Part shown: positions 17,099-25,947 of the stretch, one piece after another
How the letters are laid out: the number at the start of each line of letters is the position of its first letter
Numbering within the stretch: the stretch's first letter is position 1
Assembly (NCBI RefSeq): GCF_042887685.1
Contig: NZ_JBHVOS010000004.1
Coordinates: 1-64,000 of the forward strand
DNA: 64,000 nt
Reading direction: 5' to 3'
DNA from: Oerskovia sp042887685
Lineage (GTDB): Bacteria > Actinomycetota > Actinomycetes > Actinomycetales > Cellulomonadaceae
Notes under the pieces: model-generated
Seen by the model: the letters and a program-made list of their open reading frames with translations, nothing else
What the model was told of the DNA's origin: nothing
The model's database searches: none
Translations under genes and position numbers: made by a program

Positions 17099-18057
17099 GC
17101 AGCGCACGCGAGGGCGGCCGACCGGCCGCCCGAGGACAGCGGTCCGAGAACTCCTCGGGCACCGGTCGACCGGGCAGTGGTCACGCAGGCGGTGGCCGGC
17201 CGGCAGGTCAGCGCTCCTCGGCCCCCCGCTCGGGAGCCGGCCGCGGGTGGGCAGGAGACCCGCAGGCGGGCAAGAGCAAGCCGCCGCGTCGCCCCGCCGC
17301 CCCCAAGGGCCCGCAGCGCGACGTGCACGTCGCCGACGGCGTGCGCCTCCAGAAGGTCCTCGCGACCGCAGGCCTCGGCTCGCGTCGCGCGTGCGAGGAC
17401 CTGATCGCCGCGGGCCGCGTCGAGGTCGACGGCGTCGTGGTGCGCGAGCTCGGCGTCCGCGTCGACCCCGAGAAGGCCGTGATCCACGTCGACGGCATGC
17501 GCGTCCAGCTCGACCAGTCGCTCGTGACGATCGCGCTCAACAAGCCGCTCGGCGTCGTCTCCACGATGCACGACCCCGAGGGGCGCCCCGCGCTCACCCA
17601 GTTCGTCGCGACGCGCCCCGAGCGCCTCTTCCACGTCGGACGCCTCGACGCCGACAGCGAAGGCCTGCTGCTCCTGACGAACGACGGCGAGCTCGCCAAC
17701 CGGCTCTCGCACCCCAAGTACGAGGTCTCCAAGACCTACCTCGTGTCGGTCGAGGGCCGCGTCGCGGGCAACGTCGCGAACAAGCTGCTCCACGGCATCG
17801 AGCTCGAGGACGGCCCGGCCAAGGTCGACCGCTACCGCGTGGTCGACACGACCCCGCAGGCCAGCATGGTCGAGGTCGTGCTCCACGAGGGCCGCCACCG
17901 CATCGTGCGCCGCATGTTCGAGGAGATCGGCCACCCCGTGACCCGGCTCGTGCGCACCCGCATCGGGTCGATCCACCTGGGCAACCTGCGCCCCGGTGCG
18001 ACCCGTGTCCTGGGCCGCACCGAGCTCGGCACCCTCATGTCCGAGGTCGGCCTCTAG
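17095..18057 (+). CDS. rluB: 23S rRNA pseudouridine synthase, RluB/RsuA family
   Basis: Converts a uridine of 23S rRNA to pseudouridine. A basic, Gly/Arg/Pro-rich tail of about 75 residues precedes the S4 RNA-binding domain (VRLQKVLATAGLGSRRACEDLIAAGRVEVDG) and the catalytic domain, where the aspartate of GRLDADSEGLLLLTNDGELANRLSHP is the nucleophile. HEGRHRIVRRMFEEIGHPVTRLVR is the typical C-terminal motif. The ATG at 17095 overlaps scpB (ATGA). The scpB-rluB pairing is widely conserved. RluB is preferred over RsuA because of this context. Confidence 0.94.
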   Translation: MSSAREGGRPAARGQRSENSSGTGRPGSGHAGGGRPAGQRSSAPRSGAGRGWAGDPQAGKSKPPRRPAAPKGPQRDVHVADGVRLQKVLATAGLGSRRACEDLIAAGRVEVDGVVVRELGVRVDPEKAVIHVDGMRVQLDQSLVTIALNKPLGVVSTMHDPEGRPALTQFVATRPERLFHVGRLDADSEGLLLLTNDGELANRLSHPKYEVSKTYLVSVEGRVAGNVANKLLHGIELEDGPAKVDRYRVVDTTPQASMVEVVLHEGRHRIVRRMFEEIGHPVTRLVRTRIGSIHLGNLRPGATRVLGRTELGTLMSEVGL

Positions 18058-18144
18058 CACCCCTCCCGCCCCGGGAACCGCGTCTTCACGTGCTCCCGGG
18101 GCGGCGCTACGCTCGACCCGACCCTCCCGTACGAAGGAGTACCC

Positions 18145-18507
18145 ATGCCCGTCCGGGCCATCAGGGGCGCCACGCAGCTCGACGTCGACGAGCGCGAGCA
18201 CCTCTTCGACCGCACGCGCGAGCTCGTCCAGGCCGTCCTCGACGCCAACGAGATCGACACCGCGTCGCTCATCTCGATCTTCTTCACCTGCACGCCCGAC
18301 CTCGTCGCCGACTTCCCGGCCGCCGCGGCCCGCGAGATGGGCCTCGGCGACGTGCCCCTCATGTGCGCGGTCGAGATCGGGGTGCCCGGGGCGCTGCCCC
18401 GCGTGGTGCGGCTCATGGCGCACGCCGAGATCGACGTGCCGCGGGCCGACGTCCAGCACGTCTACCTGCACGGGGCGACGTCGCTGCGCAAGGACCTGGC
18501 CCAGTGA
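18145..18507 (+). CDS. aroH: Chorismate mutase, AroH type
   Basis: Rearranges chorismate to prephenate on the way to phenylalanine and tyrosine. The 120 residues match the trimeric AroH class rather than the helical AroQ class: MPVRAIRGATQLDVDERE at the start, ISIFFTCTPDLVADFPAAAAREMG in the middle and VYLHGATSLRKDL at the end. GAAGGAG lies at 18134-18140. Its stop overlaps the cmk start (GTGA), so the two are co-translated although their pathways differ; this aroH-cmk order recurs in Micrococcales. Confidence 0.95.
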   Translation: MPVRAIRGATQLDVDEREHLFDRTRELVQAVLDANEIDTASLISIFFTCTPDLVADFPAAAAREMGLGDVPLMCAVEIGVPGALPRVVRLMAHAEIDVPRADVQHVYLHGATSLRKDLAQ

Positions 18508-19283
18508 CCGGCGAGGGCGCCGGGACCCGTGCCGACGTGCACGGGATCGTCGTCGCGATCGACGGGCCCTCGGGGTCCGGCAAGTCGAGCGTGTCACGGG
18601 CCGTCGCACAGCGCCTCGGCACCGCCTACCTGGACACGGGCGCGATGTACCGCGCCGCGACCTGGTGGTGCCTCCAGGAGGGCGTCGACCTCGCCGACCA
18701 GGCCGCGGTCGCCGCAGCAGTCGACGTCATGCCGCTCGTCATGGGTATCGACCCGGCCGCACCGACCGTGCACGTCGACGGCACCGACGTCGGCGAGGCG
18801 ATCCGCACCACCGAGATCTCCACGGCCGTCAGCGCGGTCGCCACGAACCTCGCGGTGCGCGCCGAGCTGCGCCGCCTGCAGCGCGTCGTCATCGCGGCAG
18901 AGTCGTCGGCATCCTCGGAGAGCGCCGGCACGAGCTTCTCCGGCGGGCGCGGCATCGTCGCCGAGGGGCGTGACATCACGACCGTCGTCGCGCCCGACGC
19001 CGACGTGCGCATCCTGCTCACCGCGAGCGAGGAGGCGCGCCTGGCCCGTCGCTCGCTCGAGGTGCACGGCGCCGCCGACGCGGCCGCCGTCGAGGCCACC
19101 AAGGACCAGGTCCTGCGCCGCGACCGCGACGACTCGACCGTCTCGCAGTTCCACGTCGCCGCCGACGGCGTCGTGACGGTCGACTCGTCCGACCTCGACT
19201 TCGAGCAGACCGTCCAGGCCGTGCTCGACGTCGTCGAGCACGCCACGGCCACCGCCGCAGGGGGCGAGGGGACCGCTCGGTGA
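18504..19283 (+). CDS. cmk: Cytidylate kinase
   Basis: Phosphorylates CMP and dCMP with ATP. The 259 residues contain the P-loop IDGPSGSGKSSVSRAVA near residue 20, YLDTGAMYRAATWW, and EGRDITTVVAPDADVRILLTAS. The GTG at 18504 overlaps aroH by 4 nt, and its stop overlaps the acyltransferase by 4 nt. It precedes der, a conserved cmk-der pairing in actinobacteria. A short Ser-rich insert (AESSASSESAGTSFSGGRG) lies before the EGRD motif. Confidence 0.96.
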   Translation: MTGEGAGTRADVHGIVVAIDGPSGSGKSSVSRAVAQRLGTAYLDTGAMYRAATWWCLQEGVDLADQAAVAAAVDVMPLVMGIDPAAPTVHVDGTDVGEAIRTTEISTAVSAVATNLAVRAELRRLQRVVIAAESSASSESAGTSFSGGRGIVAEGRDITTVVAPDADVRILLTASEEARLARRSLEVHGAADAAAVEATKDQVLRRDRDDSTVSQFHVAADGVVTVDSSDLDFEQTVQAVLDVVEHATATAAGGEGTAR

Positions 19284-19981
19284 GCACCCCGCACGTCCCC
19301 TCACCCGCCGGGCCCGCCTGGTCCCGGTGGGTGGGGCGCTTCCTCGCGCGCGTGGTCTGGGACACCCGGGTCGTCGGGGCCGAGCGCGTCCCCGCCACCG
19401 GACCCGTCCTCCTGGCCGCCAACCACACGGGCCTCGTCGACGGGCCCCTCGTGCTGGGCGTCGCACCGCGGCCCCTGCACGTCCTCGTCAAGGAGGAGAT
19501 GTACGTCGGCCCCGTCGGGTGGATCCTGCGCGCGGCCGGGCAGATCCCCGTCGACCGCCGCGGTGGACGTGCGGCCCTCGTGACGGCGCTCGCGGTCCTG
19601 CGGCGCGACGGGGGAGTGGGCGTCTTCCCCGAGGGCAACCGCGGGCGCGGCGACGCCACGTCCGCGCGCGCGGGCGTGGCGTGGCTCGCGCTCAACGGGC
19701 ACGCGCCCGTCGTCCCCGTCGCTGTGCTCGGCACGCGCCGCACCGGCGACGGCGTCAACCGCATCCCCGGGTTCCGTCGCCGCCTGTACGTCGAGTTCGG
19801 CGAGCCCGTCCTCGTCGGGAAGGCCGAGGGCGTGCGCGGCAAGGCCGCCCTCGACGCCGCCAACGAGCAGATCCGGGCCGCGCTCGCGACGCTCGTGACC
19901 GGCGCCGTGGACCGCTCGGGCATCGCTCTGCCGGTCGACGGACCCGAGCGACCCGTCCCCAGAGGACGCCCCGCGCAGTGA
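19280..19981 (+). CDS. 1-acyl-glycerol-3-phosphate acyltransferase family protein
   Basis: PlsC-type acyltransferase expected to acylate lysophosphatidic acid at the membrane face. The HX4D motif is present as NHTGLVDGP and the second motif as FPEGNRGRGD; GQIPVDRRGGR matches the third conserved block. The 233-residue length is typical. GTG at 19280 overlaps cmk by 4 nt. In this cmk-acyltransferase-der position the gene is common in actinobacteria, but the exact substrate cannot be read from sequence. Confidence 0.9.
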   Translation: MSTPHVPSPAGPAWSRWVGRFLARVVWDTRVVGAERVPATGPVLLAANHTGLVDGPLVLGVAPRPLHVLVKEEMYVGPVGWILRAAGQIPVDRRGGRAALVTALAVLRRDGGVGVFPEGNRGRGDATSARAGVAWLALNGHAPVVPVAVLGTRRTGDGVNRIPGFRRRLYVEFGEPVLVGKAEGVRGKAALDAANEQIRAALATLVTGAVDRSGIALPVDGPERPVPRGRPAQ

Positions 19982-20054
19982 CGTCGTGCACTCCGGGCGT
20001 GTCGCGCACGGTCCTCGTTCGGAGAACTGCCCGGTTGCTGGGAGAATGGTCGCC

Positions 20055-21641
20055 ATGACCACACCCGACCACGCACAGCCCGATGCCCAGGCATCCCTCG
20101 ACGAGGTGTCGCAGACCCCCGGTGAGACGATCGACCAGGCGAGCGACGTCGTCGGGCAGCCCGAGGACACCACCGAACCACTGCTCGCCGCCGAGGGGGA
20201 CGAGCAGGACGACGAGAGCCGCGAGCGCGCCCTGCGCGCCGGCCTCGAGGACTACGAGCTCGCCGACGAGGACATGGCCCTCCTGTCCGGCGACTACGAC
20301 GACGAGGGCAACCTCGAGCCCGAGGCCCCGCTGCCTGTCCTCGCGATCGTCGGCCGCCCCAACGTGGGCAAGTCGACGCTCGTCAACCGCATCCTCGGCC
20401 GCCGCGAGGCCGTGACCGAGGACAAGCCCGGCGTCACGCGCGACCGCGTCTCCTACCCGGCCGAGTGGGCCGGACGCCAGTTCACGCTCGTCGACACGGG
20501 CGGCTGGGAGGTCGACGTCGCCGGCATCGAGGCGCGCGTCGCCGAGCAGGCCGAGGTCGCTATCGCACTCTCGGACGCCGTCGTGTTCGTCGTCGACGCG
20601 ACCGTGGGCCCCACGGCCACCGACGAGCGCGTCGTGAAGCTGCTCCGCAAGTCCGGCAAGCCCGTCGTGCTGTGCGCCAACAAGGTCGACGGCGCGCGCG
20701 GCGAGGCCGACGCGACCGAGCTCTGGAGCCTGGGCCTCGGCGAGCCGCACCCCGTCTCCGCCCTCCACGGCCGCGGCACGGGCGACCTGCTCGACGCCGC
20801 CATGGAGGCGCTGCCCCTCGTCTCCGAGCACGCCGTCGTCCTGCCGTCCGGCCCGCGCCGCGTCGCGCTCGTCGGCCGCCCCAACGTCGGCAAGTCCTCG
20901 CTCCTGAACAAGGTCGCGGGCGCCGACCGCGTCGTCGTCGACTCCGTCGCCGGCACCACGCGCGACCCCGTCGACGAGCTCGTGCTCCTCAAGGGCATCC
21001 CGTGGTGGTTCGTCGACACCGCCGGCATCCGCCGCCGCGTGCACCAGACCAAGGGCGCCGACTTCTACGCCTCGCTGCGCACCCAGGCCGCGATCGAGAA
21101 GGCCGAGGTCGCCGTCGTGCTCGTCGACGCGTCCGTCCCGCTCACCGAGCAGGACACGCGCGTCATCTCCCAGGTCGTCGACGCCGGGCGCGCCCTCGTC
21201 ATCGCCTACAACAAGTGGGACCTCATGGACGAGGACCGCCGCCCCTTCCTGGAGCGCGAGATCGAGAAGGACCTCGTGCAGATCCAGTGGGCGCCGCGCG
21301 TCAACGTCTCGGCCCGCACCGGCTGGCACACCGACCGCCTCGTGCCCGCGCTCGAGCGCTCGCTCGAGTCCTGGGACAAGCGCATCCCCACAGGACGCCT
21401 CAACGCGTTCCTGGGCGAGCTCGTCGCGGCCCACCCGCACCCGCTGCGCGGCGGCAAGCAGCCCCGCATCCTGTTCGCGACCCAGGCGTCCACGCGCCCG
21501 CCGCGCTTCGTGATCTTCGCGACCGGCTTCCTCGAGGCCGGCTACCGGCGCTTCATCGAGCGTCGCCTGCGCGAGACCTTCGGCTTCGAGGGCACGCCCA
21601 TCGAGATCTCGGTGCGCGTGCGCGAGAAGCGCAAGCGCTGA
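20055..21641 (+). CDS. der: Ribosome biogenesis GTPase Der (EngA)
   Basis: Double GTPase needed for assembly of the 50S subunit. Two G domains are visible: GRPNVGKSTLVNRILGRREAVTEDKPGVTRD with DTGGWE and NKVD, and GRPNVGKSSLLNKVAGADRVVVDSVAGTTRD with DTAGI and NKWD, followed by the KH-like C-terminal domain ending RVREKRKR. An acidic N-terminal extension of about 90 residues is usual for actinobacterial Der. I chose ATG 20055 (528 aa); GAGAAT at 20042-20047 lies 7 nt upstream, compatible with a leaderless start, and ATG 20046 is an alternative. Confidence 0.95.
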   Translation: MTTPDHAQPDAQASLDEVSQTPGETIDQASDVVGQPEDTTEPLLAAEGDEQDDESRERALRAGLEDYELADEDMALLSGDYDDEGNLEPEAPLPVLAIVGRPNVGKSTLVNRILGRREAVTEDKPGVTRDRVSYPAEWAGRQFTLVDTGGWEVDVAGIEARVAEQAEVAIALSDAVVFVVDATVGPTATDERVVKLLRKSGKPVVLCANKVDGARGEADATELWSLGLGEPHPVSALHGRGTGDLLDAAMEALPLVSEHAVVLPSGPRRVALVGRPNVGKSSLLNKVAGADRVVVDSVAGTTRDPVDELVLLKGIPWWFVDTAGIRRRVHQTKGADFYASLRTQAAIEKAEVAVVLVDASVPLTEQDTRVISQVVDAGRALVIAYNKWDLMDEDRRPFLEREIEKDLVQIQWAPRVNVSARTGWHTDRLVPALERSLESWDKRIPTGRLNAFLGELVAAHPHPLRGGKQPRILFATQASTRPPRFVIFATGFLEAGYRRFIERRLRETFGFEGTPIEISVRVREKRKR

Positions 21642-21654
21642 CGCACCTCCCGCT

Positions 21655-21741
21655 GGAGCCCGTGGGGCTCCGGCGGGGCGTACGAGGCGTCGAGAGACCC
21701 ACGGGAGGGCCGTGCGTGCCGGAAGGCGCGCACGGCCCTCC
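21655..21741 (+). terminator. Tandem terminator after der
   Basis: A 7-bp hairpin (21655-21661 with 21665-21671, GTG loop) is followed by a 13-bp stem (21704-21716 with 21729-21741, 12-nt loop). Together they close the long xerD-to-der gene run. Confidence 0.8.
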
Positions 21742-22074
21742 TGGGCGTTTCCGGGGCGTGGTGGGGCCTCTGGGTGTGCCGGGGGGCGCTTGGCAGCGGA
21801 GAGGCTCGTGGGGGCGTCCCTGGGTCCGTCCGGCGGCGCCGGCGGGCGTGGGTGCGGGCGATGCTCCGGACGGTTGCCCGGCGGTGGCTGGACTCTCGCT
21901 GGTGGTGGGCTGGGCGCGACCTCGGCGCGCTCTCGGAGCAGGCTGAGGGAGGCCCGAGGAACGCCCGGACGTGCGTGACCCGTGCCACTCACCAGCAACG
22001 ATGCACGGACCACGCCCAAAGTGGGGTATTGTTTCTCTCGGCCCGGAAGGGCTGGTGAAGCCCTCCGGGGCTCA
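21742..22074 (+). promoter_or_regulatory. Non-coding stretch with likely tRNA-Pro promoter
   Basis: No gene is visible. TATTGT (22027-22032) is a reasonable -10 for the tRNA, about 43 bases before its 5' end, but there is no convincing -35. An imperfect hairpin (about 22042-22070, arms CCGGAAGGGCT and AGCCCTCCGG) lies directly before the tRNA and could mark precursor processing. Confidence 0.4.
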
Positions 22075-22148
<74 letters not shown>

Positions 22149-22153
22149 CAGAG

Positions 22154-22186
22154 AGAGGCTAGGAATCGCAACGATTCCTAGCCTCT
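22154..22186 (+). terminator. Terminator after tRNA-Pro
   Basis: A 14-15 bp stem (22154-22168 with 22172-22186) with a CAA loop lies 6 bases past the tRNA and is followed by TGTCGT. It also faces the end of the leftward metal cassette. Confidence 0.85.
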
Positions 22187-22283
22187 TGTCGTATCCGGAA
22201 GTGGACGAGGTGTGCACTCCGGACCACCCCGCGCGGGCGAGCATCCGTCGGCCGAGCGAGGCAGTCGGAGCGGACCAGCAGGG

Positions 22284-22601
22284 TCAGTTGCCGACGCCCG
22301 CCTCGATGGCCCGTGTGAGCCCGTCGACGGTCGGGACACCTCGTAGACCTGACGGCGTGGGGTAGACGCGGCAGGCGATCGCAGGGGGCGAGCTGGTCGG
22401 GAACAGGTCTTTCCCGTCGAGGTGGAAGGACGGCGAGCCGACGAACCGGAGCCGGTCGGCCTGGGCCTGGTCGTCGACCTCCAACGTCTCGACGGCTGCT
22501 TCCACACCGGCTGAGGCCAGTGCGTGTCGGGCGAGGTGGACGGCGGGTGCGGCGTGGGGGCAGTCGGGGACGAGGAGGATCGTCAGGGTGTGCTCAGACA
22601 T
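22284..22601 (-). CDS. Thioredoxin-fold protein of metal cassette
   Basis: A 105-residue protein starting MSEHTLTILLVPDCPHAAPAVHLARHAL, which fits a thioredoxin/glutaredoxin fold with one cysteine in place of a CxxC (C-P-H-A). VGSPSFHLDGKDLFP resembles the cis-proline region of that fold. It overlaps the P-type ATPase gene by 3 nt beyond its own start codon and is the last gene of the arsR-ATPase-thioredoxin cassette. Similar small proteins accompany mercury and heavy-metal genes in actinobacteria; a role in handling metal thiolates is inference. Confidence 0.75.
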   Translation of the reverse strand: MSEHTLTILLVPDCPHAAPAVHLARHALASAGVEAAVETLEVDDQAQADRLRFVGSPSFHLDGKDLFPTSSPPAIACRVYPTPSGLRGVPTVDGLTRAIEAGVGN

Positions 22602-24549
22602 GGGCGTGCTCCTGAGTCGGTGAGGCGCTGGCGGGTTGGCCGGTCGAGGCCCTGTATCGGCCGGCGCGGACCCCGTTGGCGATGACGAAGACCTCGGCGA
22701 CCTCGTGGACGAGGACGACCGCCGCCAGGCCCAGCACGCCGAAGAGTGCCAGGGGGATCAGGACGCCGATCAGCGCGAGGGAGAACCCGACGTTCTGCCA
22801 CATGATGACGCGGGTGCGACGGGCGTGGGCCAGGACCTGGGGCAGGTGGTGCAGGTCGTTGCCCATGAGCGCCACGTCGGCGGTCTCGATCGCGACGTCG
22901 GTGCCCATCGCGCCCATCGCGATCCCGACGTTCGCGGTGGCCAGCGCCGGGGCGTCGTTGACGCCGTCGCCGACCATCGCGACGGGGTGACGGCTCGACA
23001 GGTCGCGGACGATCGTGGCCTTGTCCTCGGGGCGCAGGTCGGCGTGGACGTCGCGGATCCCGGCCTCTGCGGCCAGGGCGCGCGCGGTGCGCTCGTTGTC
23101 GCCGGTCAGCATCGCCACGGTGTACCCGTCGCGGGTCAGGGCGCGGACGACCGCGGCGGCCTCGGGGCGGAGCTCGTCGCGGACCGCGATCGCGCCGAGC
23201 AACGAGCCGCCGTCCTCGACCAGGACGGTGGTGGCGCCCTGTTCCTGCAGGCGTGCGACCTGCGCGGCGAGGGGGCCGGCGTCGATCCATCCGGGTCGCC
23301 CGAGGCGGACCTGGCGGCCTTCAGACGTGCCCGTGATCCCGGCGCCAGTGACCGCCGTGACGTCGGTGATGTCGGGGCGGTCGGCGGTCGCGGCCAGGAT
23401 CGCGCGGGCCAACGGGTGCTCGCTGCGCGCCTCGAGCCCGGCTGCGACCGCGAGCACCGCGGCGCGCGTGCTTCCCGGGGCAGGTACGACGTCGACGACG
23501 ACGGGGTCGTTCGCGGTCAGGGTGCCGGTCTTGTCGAGCGCCAGCGCGCGGATCCTGCCGAGCTCCTCGAGCGCGGCGCCACCCTTGATGAGGACACCGC
23601 CCTTCGATGCGGCGCCGACCGCCGCGACCACGGTCACGGGTACGGAGATCGCCAGCGCGCACGGGGACGCGGCGACGAGCACGACCAGCGCGCGTTCGAT
23701 CCACAGGACCGGGTCGCCGGCCAGGGAGCCGACGACCGCGATGAGCGCGGCCGCGACGAGGATGCCGGGCACGAGCCTGGACGCGATCGCGTCGGCGAGC
23801 CGCTGCCCGCCGCCCTTGCGGGCCTGCTCGGCCTCGACGATGTGCACGATGCGGGCCAGGGAGTTGTCCTCGGAGGTCGTGGTGACCTCGACCTCCAGTG
23901 CGCCGTTACCGTTGATCGAGCCGGCCATCACCCGTGCGCCAGGCCCGGCCTCGACCGGGACCGACTCACCGGTCAGGGCCGAGACGTCCAACGCGGTCGT
24001 CCCGGTGCGGACCACTCCGTCGGTCGCGAGGCGCTCGCCAGGACGCACGAGCAGGACGTCGCCGACCACGAGGTCGGACGGGTCGACGGTCAGGTGCTCG
24101 CCGCCGCGCACCACGGTGGCCTCTGACGGGACGAGGTCCAGCAGGGCGCGCAGGCCACGGCGGGTGCGGGCGAGGGAGTACTCCTCGAGCCCTTCGGAGA
24201 TCGAGTAGAGGATCGCGAGCATCGCGGCCTCCTCGACCTGCCCCAGGACCACCGCACCGACCGCCGCGATCGTCATGAGCGTCCCGACGCCGATCCTGCC
24301 CGTGAGCAGGCGCCGCACGGTGCCCGGGACGAACGTGGTCGCCGCGATCACCAACGCCAGACCCTCGAGCCCCAGCACGGCCCATTCAGGGGAGGTGGTC
24401 CTGGACAGCAGCCAACCGGCCAGCAGCACGACCGCAGCCAGGAGCGCGGCGCGGATCTCGCCGACCTGCCACAGGCTCACGGCTTCCTCGTCGCTCTCGG
24501 GGGCGTCGGTGCCGTCGGTCTCGTCCGAGCAGCCGCACGCATCGCTCAT
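22594..24549 (-). CDS. Heavy-metal translocating P-type ATPase (Cd/Zn/Pb type)
   Basis: Membrane pump that uses ATP to export soft divalent metals. The 651 residues contain the actuator LTGESVPVE, the membrane metal site ASPCALAIS (SPC), the phosphorylated D339 in DKTGT, the HP motif SEHPLA, and MLTGDNERTA and VGDGVNDAPAL. There is no full N-terminal HMA domain; instead the start is a short CGCSDETDGTDAPESDEE tail with two cysteines and many acids. The ATG at 24549 overlaps the arsR stop by 4 nt (ATGA). The SPC motif together with a CmtR-like sensor suggests cadmium, lead or zinc rather than copper. Confidence 0.93.
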   Translation of the reverse strand: MSDACGCSDETDGTDAPESDEEAVSLWQVGEIRAALLAAVVLLAGWLLSRTTSPEWAVLGLEGLALVIAATTFVPGTVRRLLTGRIGVGTLMTIAAVGAVVLGQVEEAAMLAILYSISEGLEEYSLARTRRGLRALLDLVPSEATVVRGGEHLTVDPSDLVVGDVLLVRPGERLATDGVVRTGTTALDVSALTGESVPVEAGPGARVMAGSINGNGALEVEVTTTSEDNSLARIVHIVEAEQARKGGGQRLADAIASRLVPGILVAAALIAVVGSLAGDPVLWIERALVVLVAASPCALAISVPVTVVAAVGAASKGGVLIKGGAALEELGRIRALALDKTGTLTANDPVVVDVVPAPGSTRAAVLAVAAGLEARSEHPLARAILAATADRPDITDVTAVTGAGITGTSEGRQVRLGRPGWIDAGPLAAQVARLQEQGATTVLVEDGGSLLGAIAVRDELRPEAAAVVRALTRDGYTVAMLTGDNERTARALAAEAGIRDVHADLRPEDKATIVRDLSSRHPVAMVGDGVNDAPALATANVGIAMGAMGTDVAIETADVALMGNDLHHLPQVLAHARRTRVIMWQNVGFSLALIGVLIPLALFGVLGLAAVVLVHEVAEVFVIANGVRAGRYRASTGQPASASPTQEHAHV

Positions 24550-24926
24550 CGCGCGACGTCCGCCGTCCTGGCCGGTGCATCGGTGCCGTAGTTCGGGCAC
24601 AGCACCACGGCATTCCCCGTGGCGGCCAGCAGTACCTCGGCCGCCGCGAGCATCTCCAGCAGCTCCGGGCGGGCCAAGGAGTAGTACACTCGCCGGCCGT
24701 CCATCCGACCCGCCACCAGACCGCAGTCCTTCAGGCAGGCCACGTGCGAGGAGATCGTCGACTGCGCCAGACCCAGGTCAGCGGTCAGGTCGGCGACGCG
24801 CGCCTCGCCCGCTGCGAGCCTTCGCACGATCGCCAGCCTGGCCGGATCGCCCAGCGACCGGAACAGTGCCACACCTGGTTCCATGCCCTCGGTCGAGGCT
24901 CCGCACTCATCAACAGTGATCGACAT
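24546..24926 (-). CDS. ArsR-family metal sensor, CmtR-like
   Basis: Winged-helix repressor of 126 residues controlling the downstream metal pump. LFRSLGDPARLAIVRRLAAGEARVADLTADLGLAQSTISSHVACLKDCGLVAGRMDGRRVYYSL is the ArsR core. The two cysteines of ACLKDCGL in the recognition helix match Cys57 and Cys61 of mycobacterial CmtR, and the C-terminal cysteine in VVLCPNYG could be the third ligand (Cys102). This points to Cd(II)/Pb(II) sensing. It is first in the cassette, probably leaderless, and its start region overlaps a likely operator. Confidence 0.92.
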   Translation of the reverse strand: MSITVDECGASTEGMEPGVALFRSLGDPARLAIVRRLAAGEARVADLTADLGLAQSTISSHVACLKDCGLVAGRMDGRRVYYSLARPELLEMLAAAEVLLAATGNAVVLCPNYGTDAPARTADVAR

Positions 24927-24929
24927 GGC

Positions 24930-24963
24930 TCGATAATAACCGGTCGGTATCGATCATCGACAA
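24930..24963 (-). promoter_or_regulatory. Promoter and operator of the metal cassette
   Basis: On the minus strand TTGTCG (24963-24958) and TATTAT (24938-24933) are separated by 19 nt, with TATTAT 6 nt before the ATG, so the mRNA is probably leaderless. An inverted repeat TCGATA-N12-TATCGA (24930-24935 and 24948-24953) covers the -10 and is the likely repressor site. Confidence 0.7.
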
Positions 24964-25029
24964 GGTGGAGCGCTCGCGGTCGGCGCTGTCCAGCGCCCGT
25001 GGGGAGAGCCTGACGCCGTCGGACAGCTC

Positions 25030-25311
25030 CTAGGTGCAGTAGTGCGGCGCCTCGCCGCACATGACCCCTTGGACGGTGCCGACGAAACCGCCCACCAGGG
25101 CGACGACGACCACGACCACGAGCACCATCGCCACCAGGAGCACGAGGACGCCGACGACGATGAGCGCGATCGTGCCGCCGCTCATCGTCCGGGGGGACGT
25201 GGGGTGCGCGACGGCAGCCGGTCGCCAGTGCTCGGTCCAACGGTTCCCGTCGAACCAGCGCACCCGCCGCTGATCCTGGGGGTCGGGATACCACCCTGGC
25301 TGGAACGTCAT
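25030..25311 (-). CDS. DUF2510 single-pass membrane protein
   Basis: A 93-residue protein with the N-terminal DUF2510 motif FQPGWYPDPQDQRRVRWFDGNRWTEHW, a short linker and one very hydrophobic helix (GTIALIVVGVLVLLVAMVLVVVVVVALVGGFVGTV), ending in two cysteines (MCGEAPHYC). The ATG at 25311 has GGAGGAG upstream; the longer frame adds only MGRRRR. DUF2510 domains are common in actinobacterial membrane proteins and have no settled function. It lies directly downstream of the four-helix membrane protein. Confidence 0.85.
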   Translation of the reverse strand: MTFQPGWYPDPQDQRRVRWFDGNRWTEHWRPAAVAHPTSPRTMSGGTIALIVVGVLVLLVAMVLVVVVVVALVGGFVGTVQGVMCGEAPHYCT

Positions 25312-25342
25312 GCGTCTCCTCCTGCCCATGTCGTCGCGTGGT

Positions 25343-25876
25343 TCATGGTCGTTCGCCGACCCGGCCGCTCGTCGGTCGCGAGGCCGTCGCTTGCTTCGCC
25401 GACCGTGCCCGGCGTCGGTCCAGGACCGCCGAGACCGTGACGGCCACGAAGACGACGAGGGTCCACAGCGCGAGCATCTGGGCCTCGCCGACCGTGTCGG
25501 GCGCCTTGCCCGAGCCCGGGGAGACGAGGAGCGCCGGCACGACGAGACCGAACACGACGATGCAGGCGAAGAACGCCACGACGCATGCTCGCCCGAGGAA
25601 CTCCGCCACCCGGTACAGGCGTTCGCGTTGCGGCGAGCGCAGCGTCAGCGCGACCGAGCCGGTCGTCCCGACCAGGCAGAGGCCGAGGAGGAAGAGCACC
25701 GCGAAGTTGCCCGACGCGATCTCGTCCCCGCCGCGCCAGACGACGAGTGCGCCGAGGCCCACACAGGCCGCAGCCATCACCAGACCGGCCCGGCGTGTCT
25801 GCGACACGGTGGCGAGCGGTCGTCGACCGATGCGGCCACCTCGTCTCGTTCCCCGTCGGGGCGATCGTGCGTTCAC
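25343..25876 (-). CDS. Four-helix membrane protein, unknown function
   Basis: The 177 residues show a basic N-terminus (VNARSPRRGTRRGGRIGRR), four hydrophobic segments (GLVMAAACVGLGALVVW, FAVLFLLGLCLVGTTGSVAL, CVVAFFACIVVFGLVVPALLV, MLALWTLVVFVAVTVSAVL) and a basic tail. I do not recognise a family. The GTG at 25876 was chosen because TACCGT ends 6 nt upstream, the leaderless arrangement seen elsewhere in the window. The coding potential comes from the hydrophobic pattern and the stop-to-start spacing of 31 bp with the DUF2510 gene. Confidence 0.65.
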   Translation of the reverse strand: MNARSPRRGTRRGGRIGRRPLATVSQTRRAGLVMAAACVGLGALVVWRGGDEIASGNFAVLFLLGLCLVGTTGSVALTLRSPQRERLYRVAEFLGRACVVAFFACIVVFGLVVPALLVSPGSGKAPDTVGEAQMLALWTLVVFVAVTVSAVLDRRRARSAKQATASRPTSGRVGERP

Positions 25877-25888
25877 CCGCACACGGTA
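25877..25888 (-). promoter_or_regulatory. Possible leaderless promoter of membrane protein gene
   Basis: Minus-strand TACCGT (25888-25883), within GGGTACCGT, lies 6 nt before the GTG at 25876. Confidence 0.45.
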
Positions 25889-25947
25889 CCCGCCGTGCCG
25901 CGAGCGCCCCGCGCCGTCGCGGCGCCCTCGCGGCGGTCGCCGAGCCG

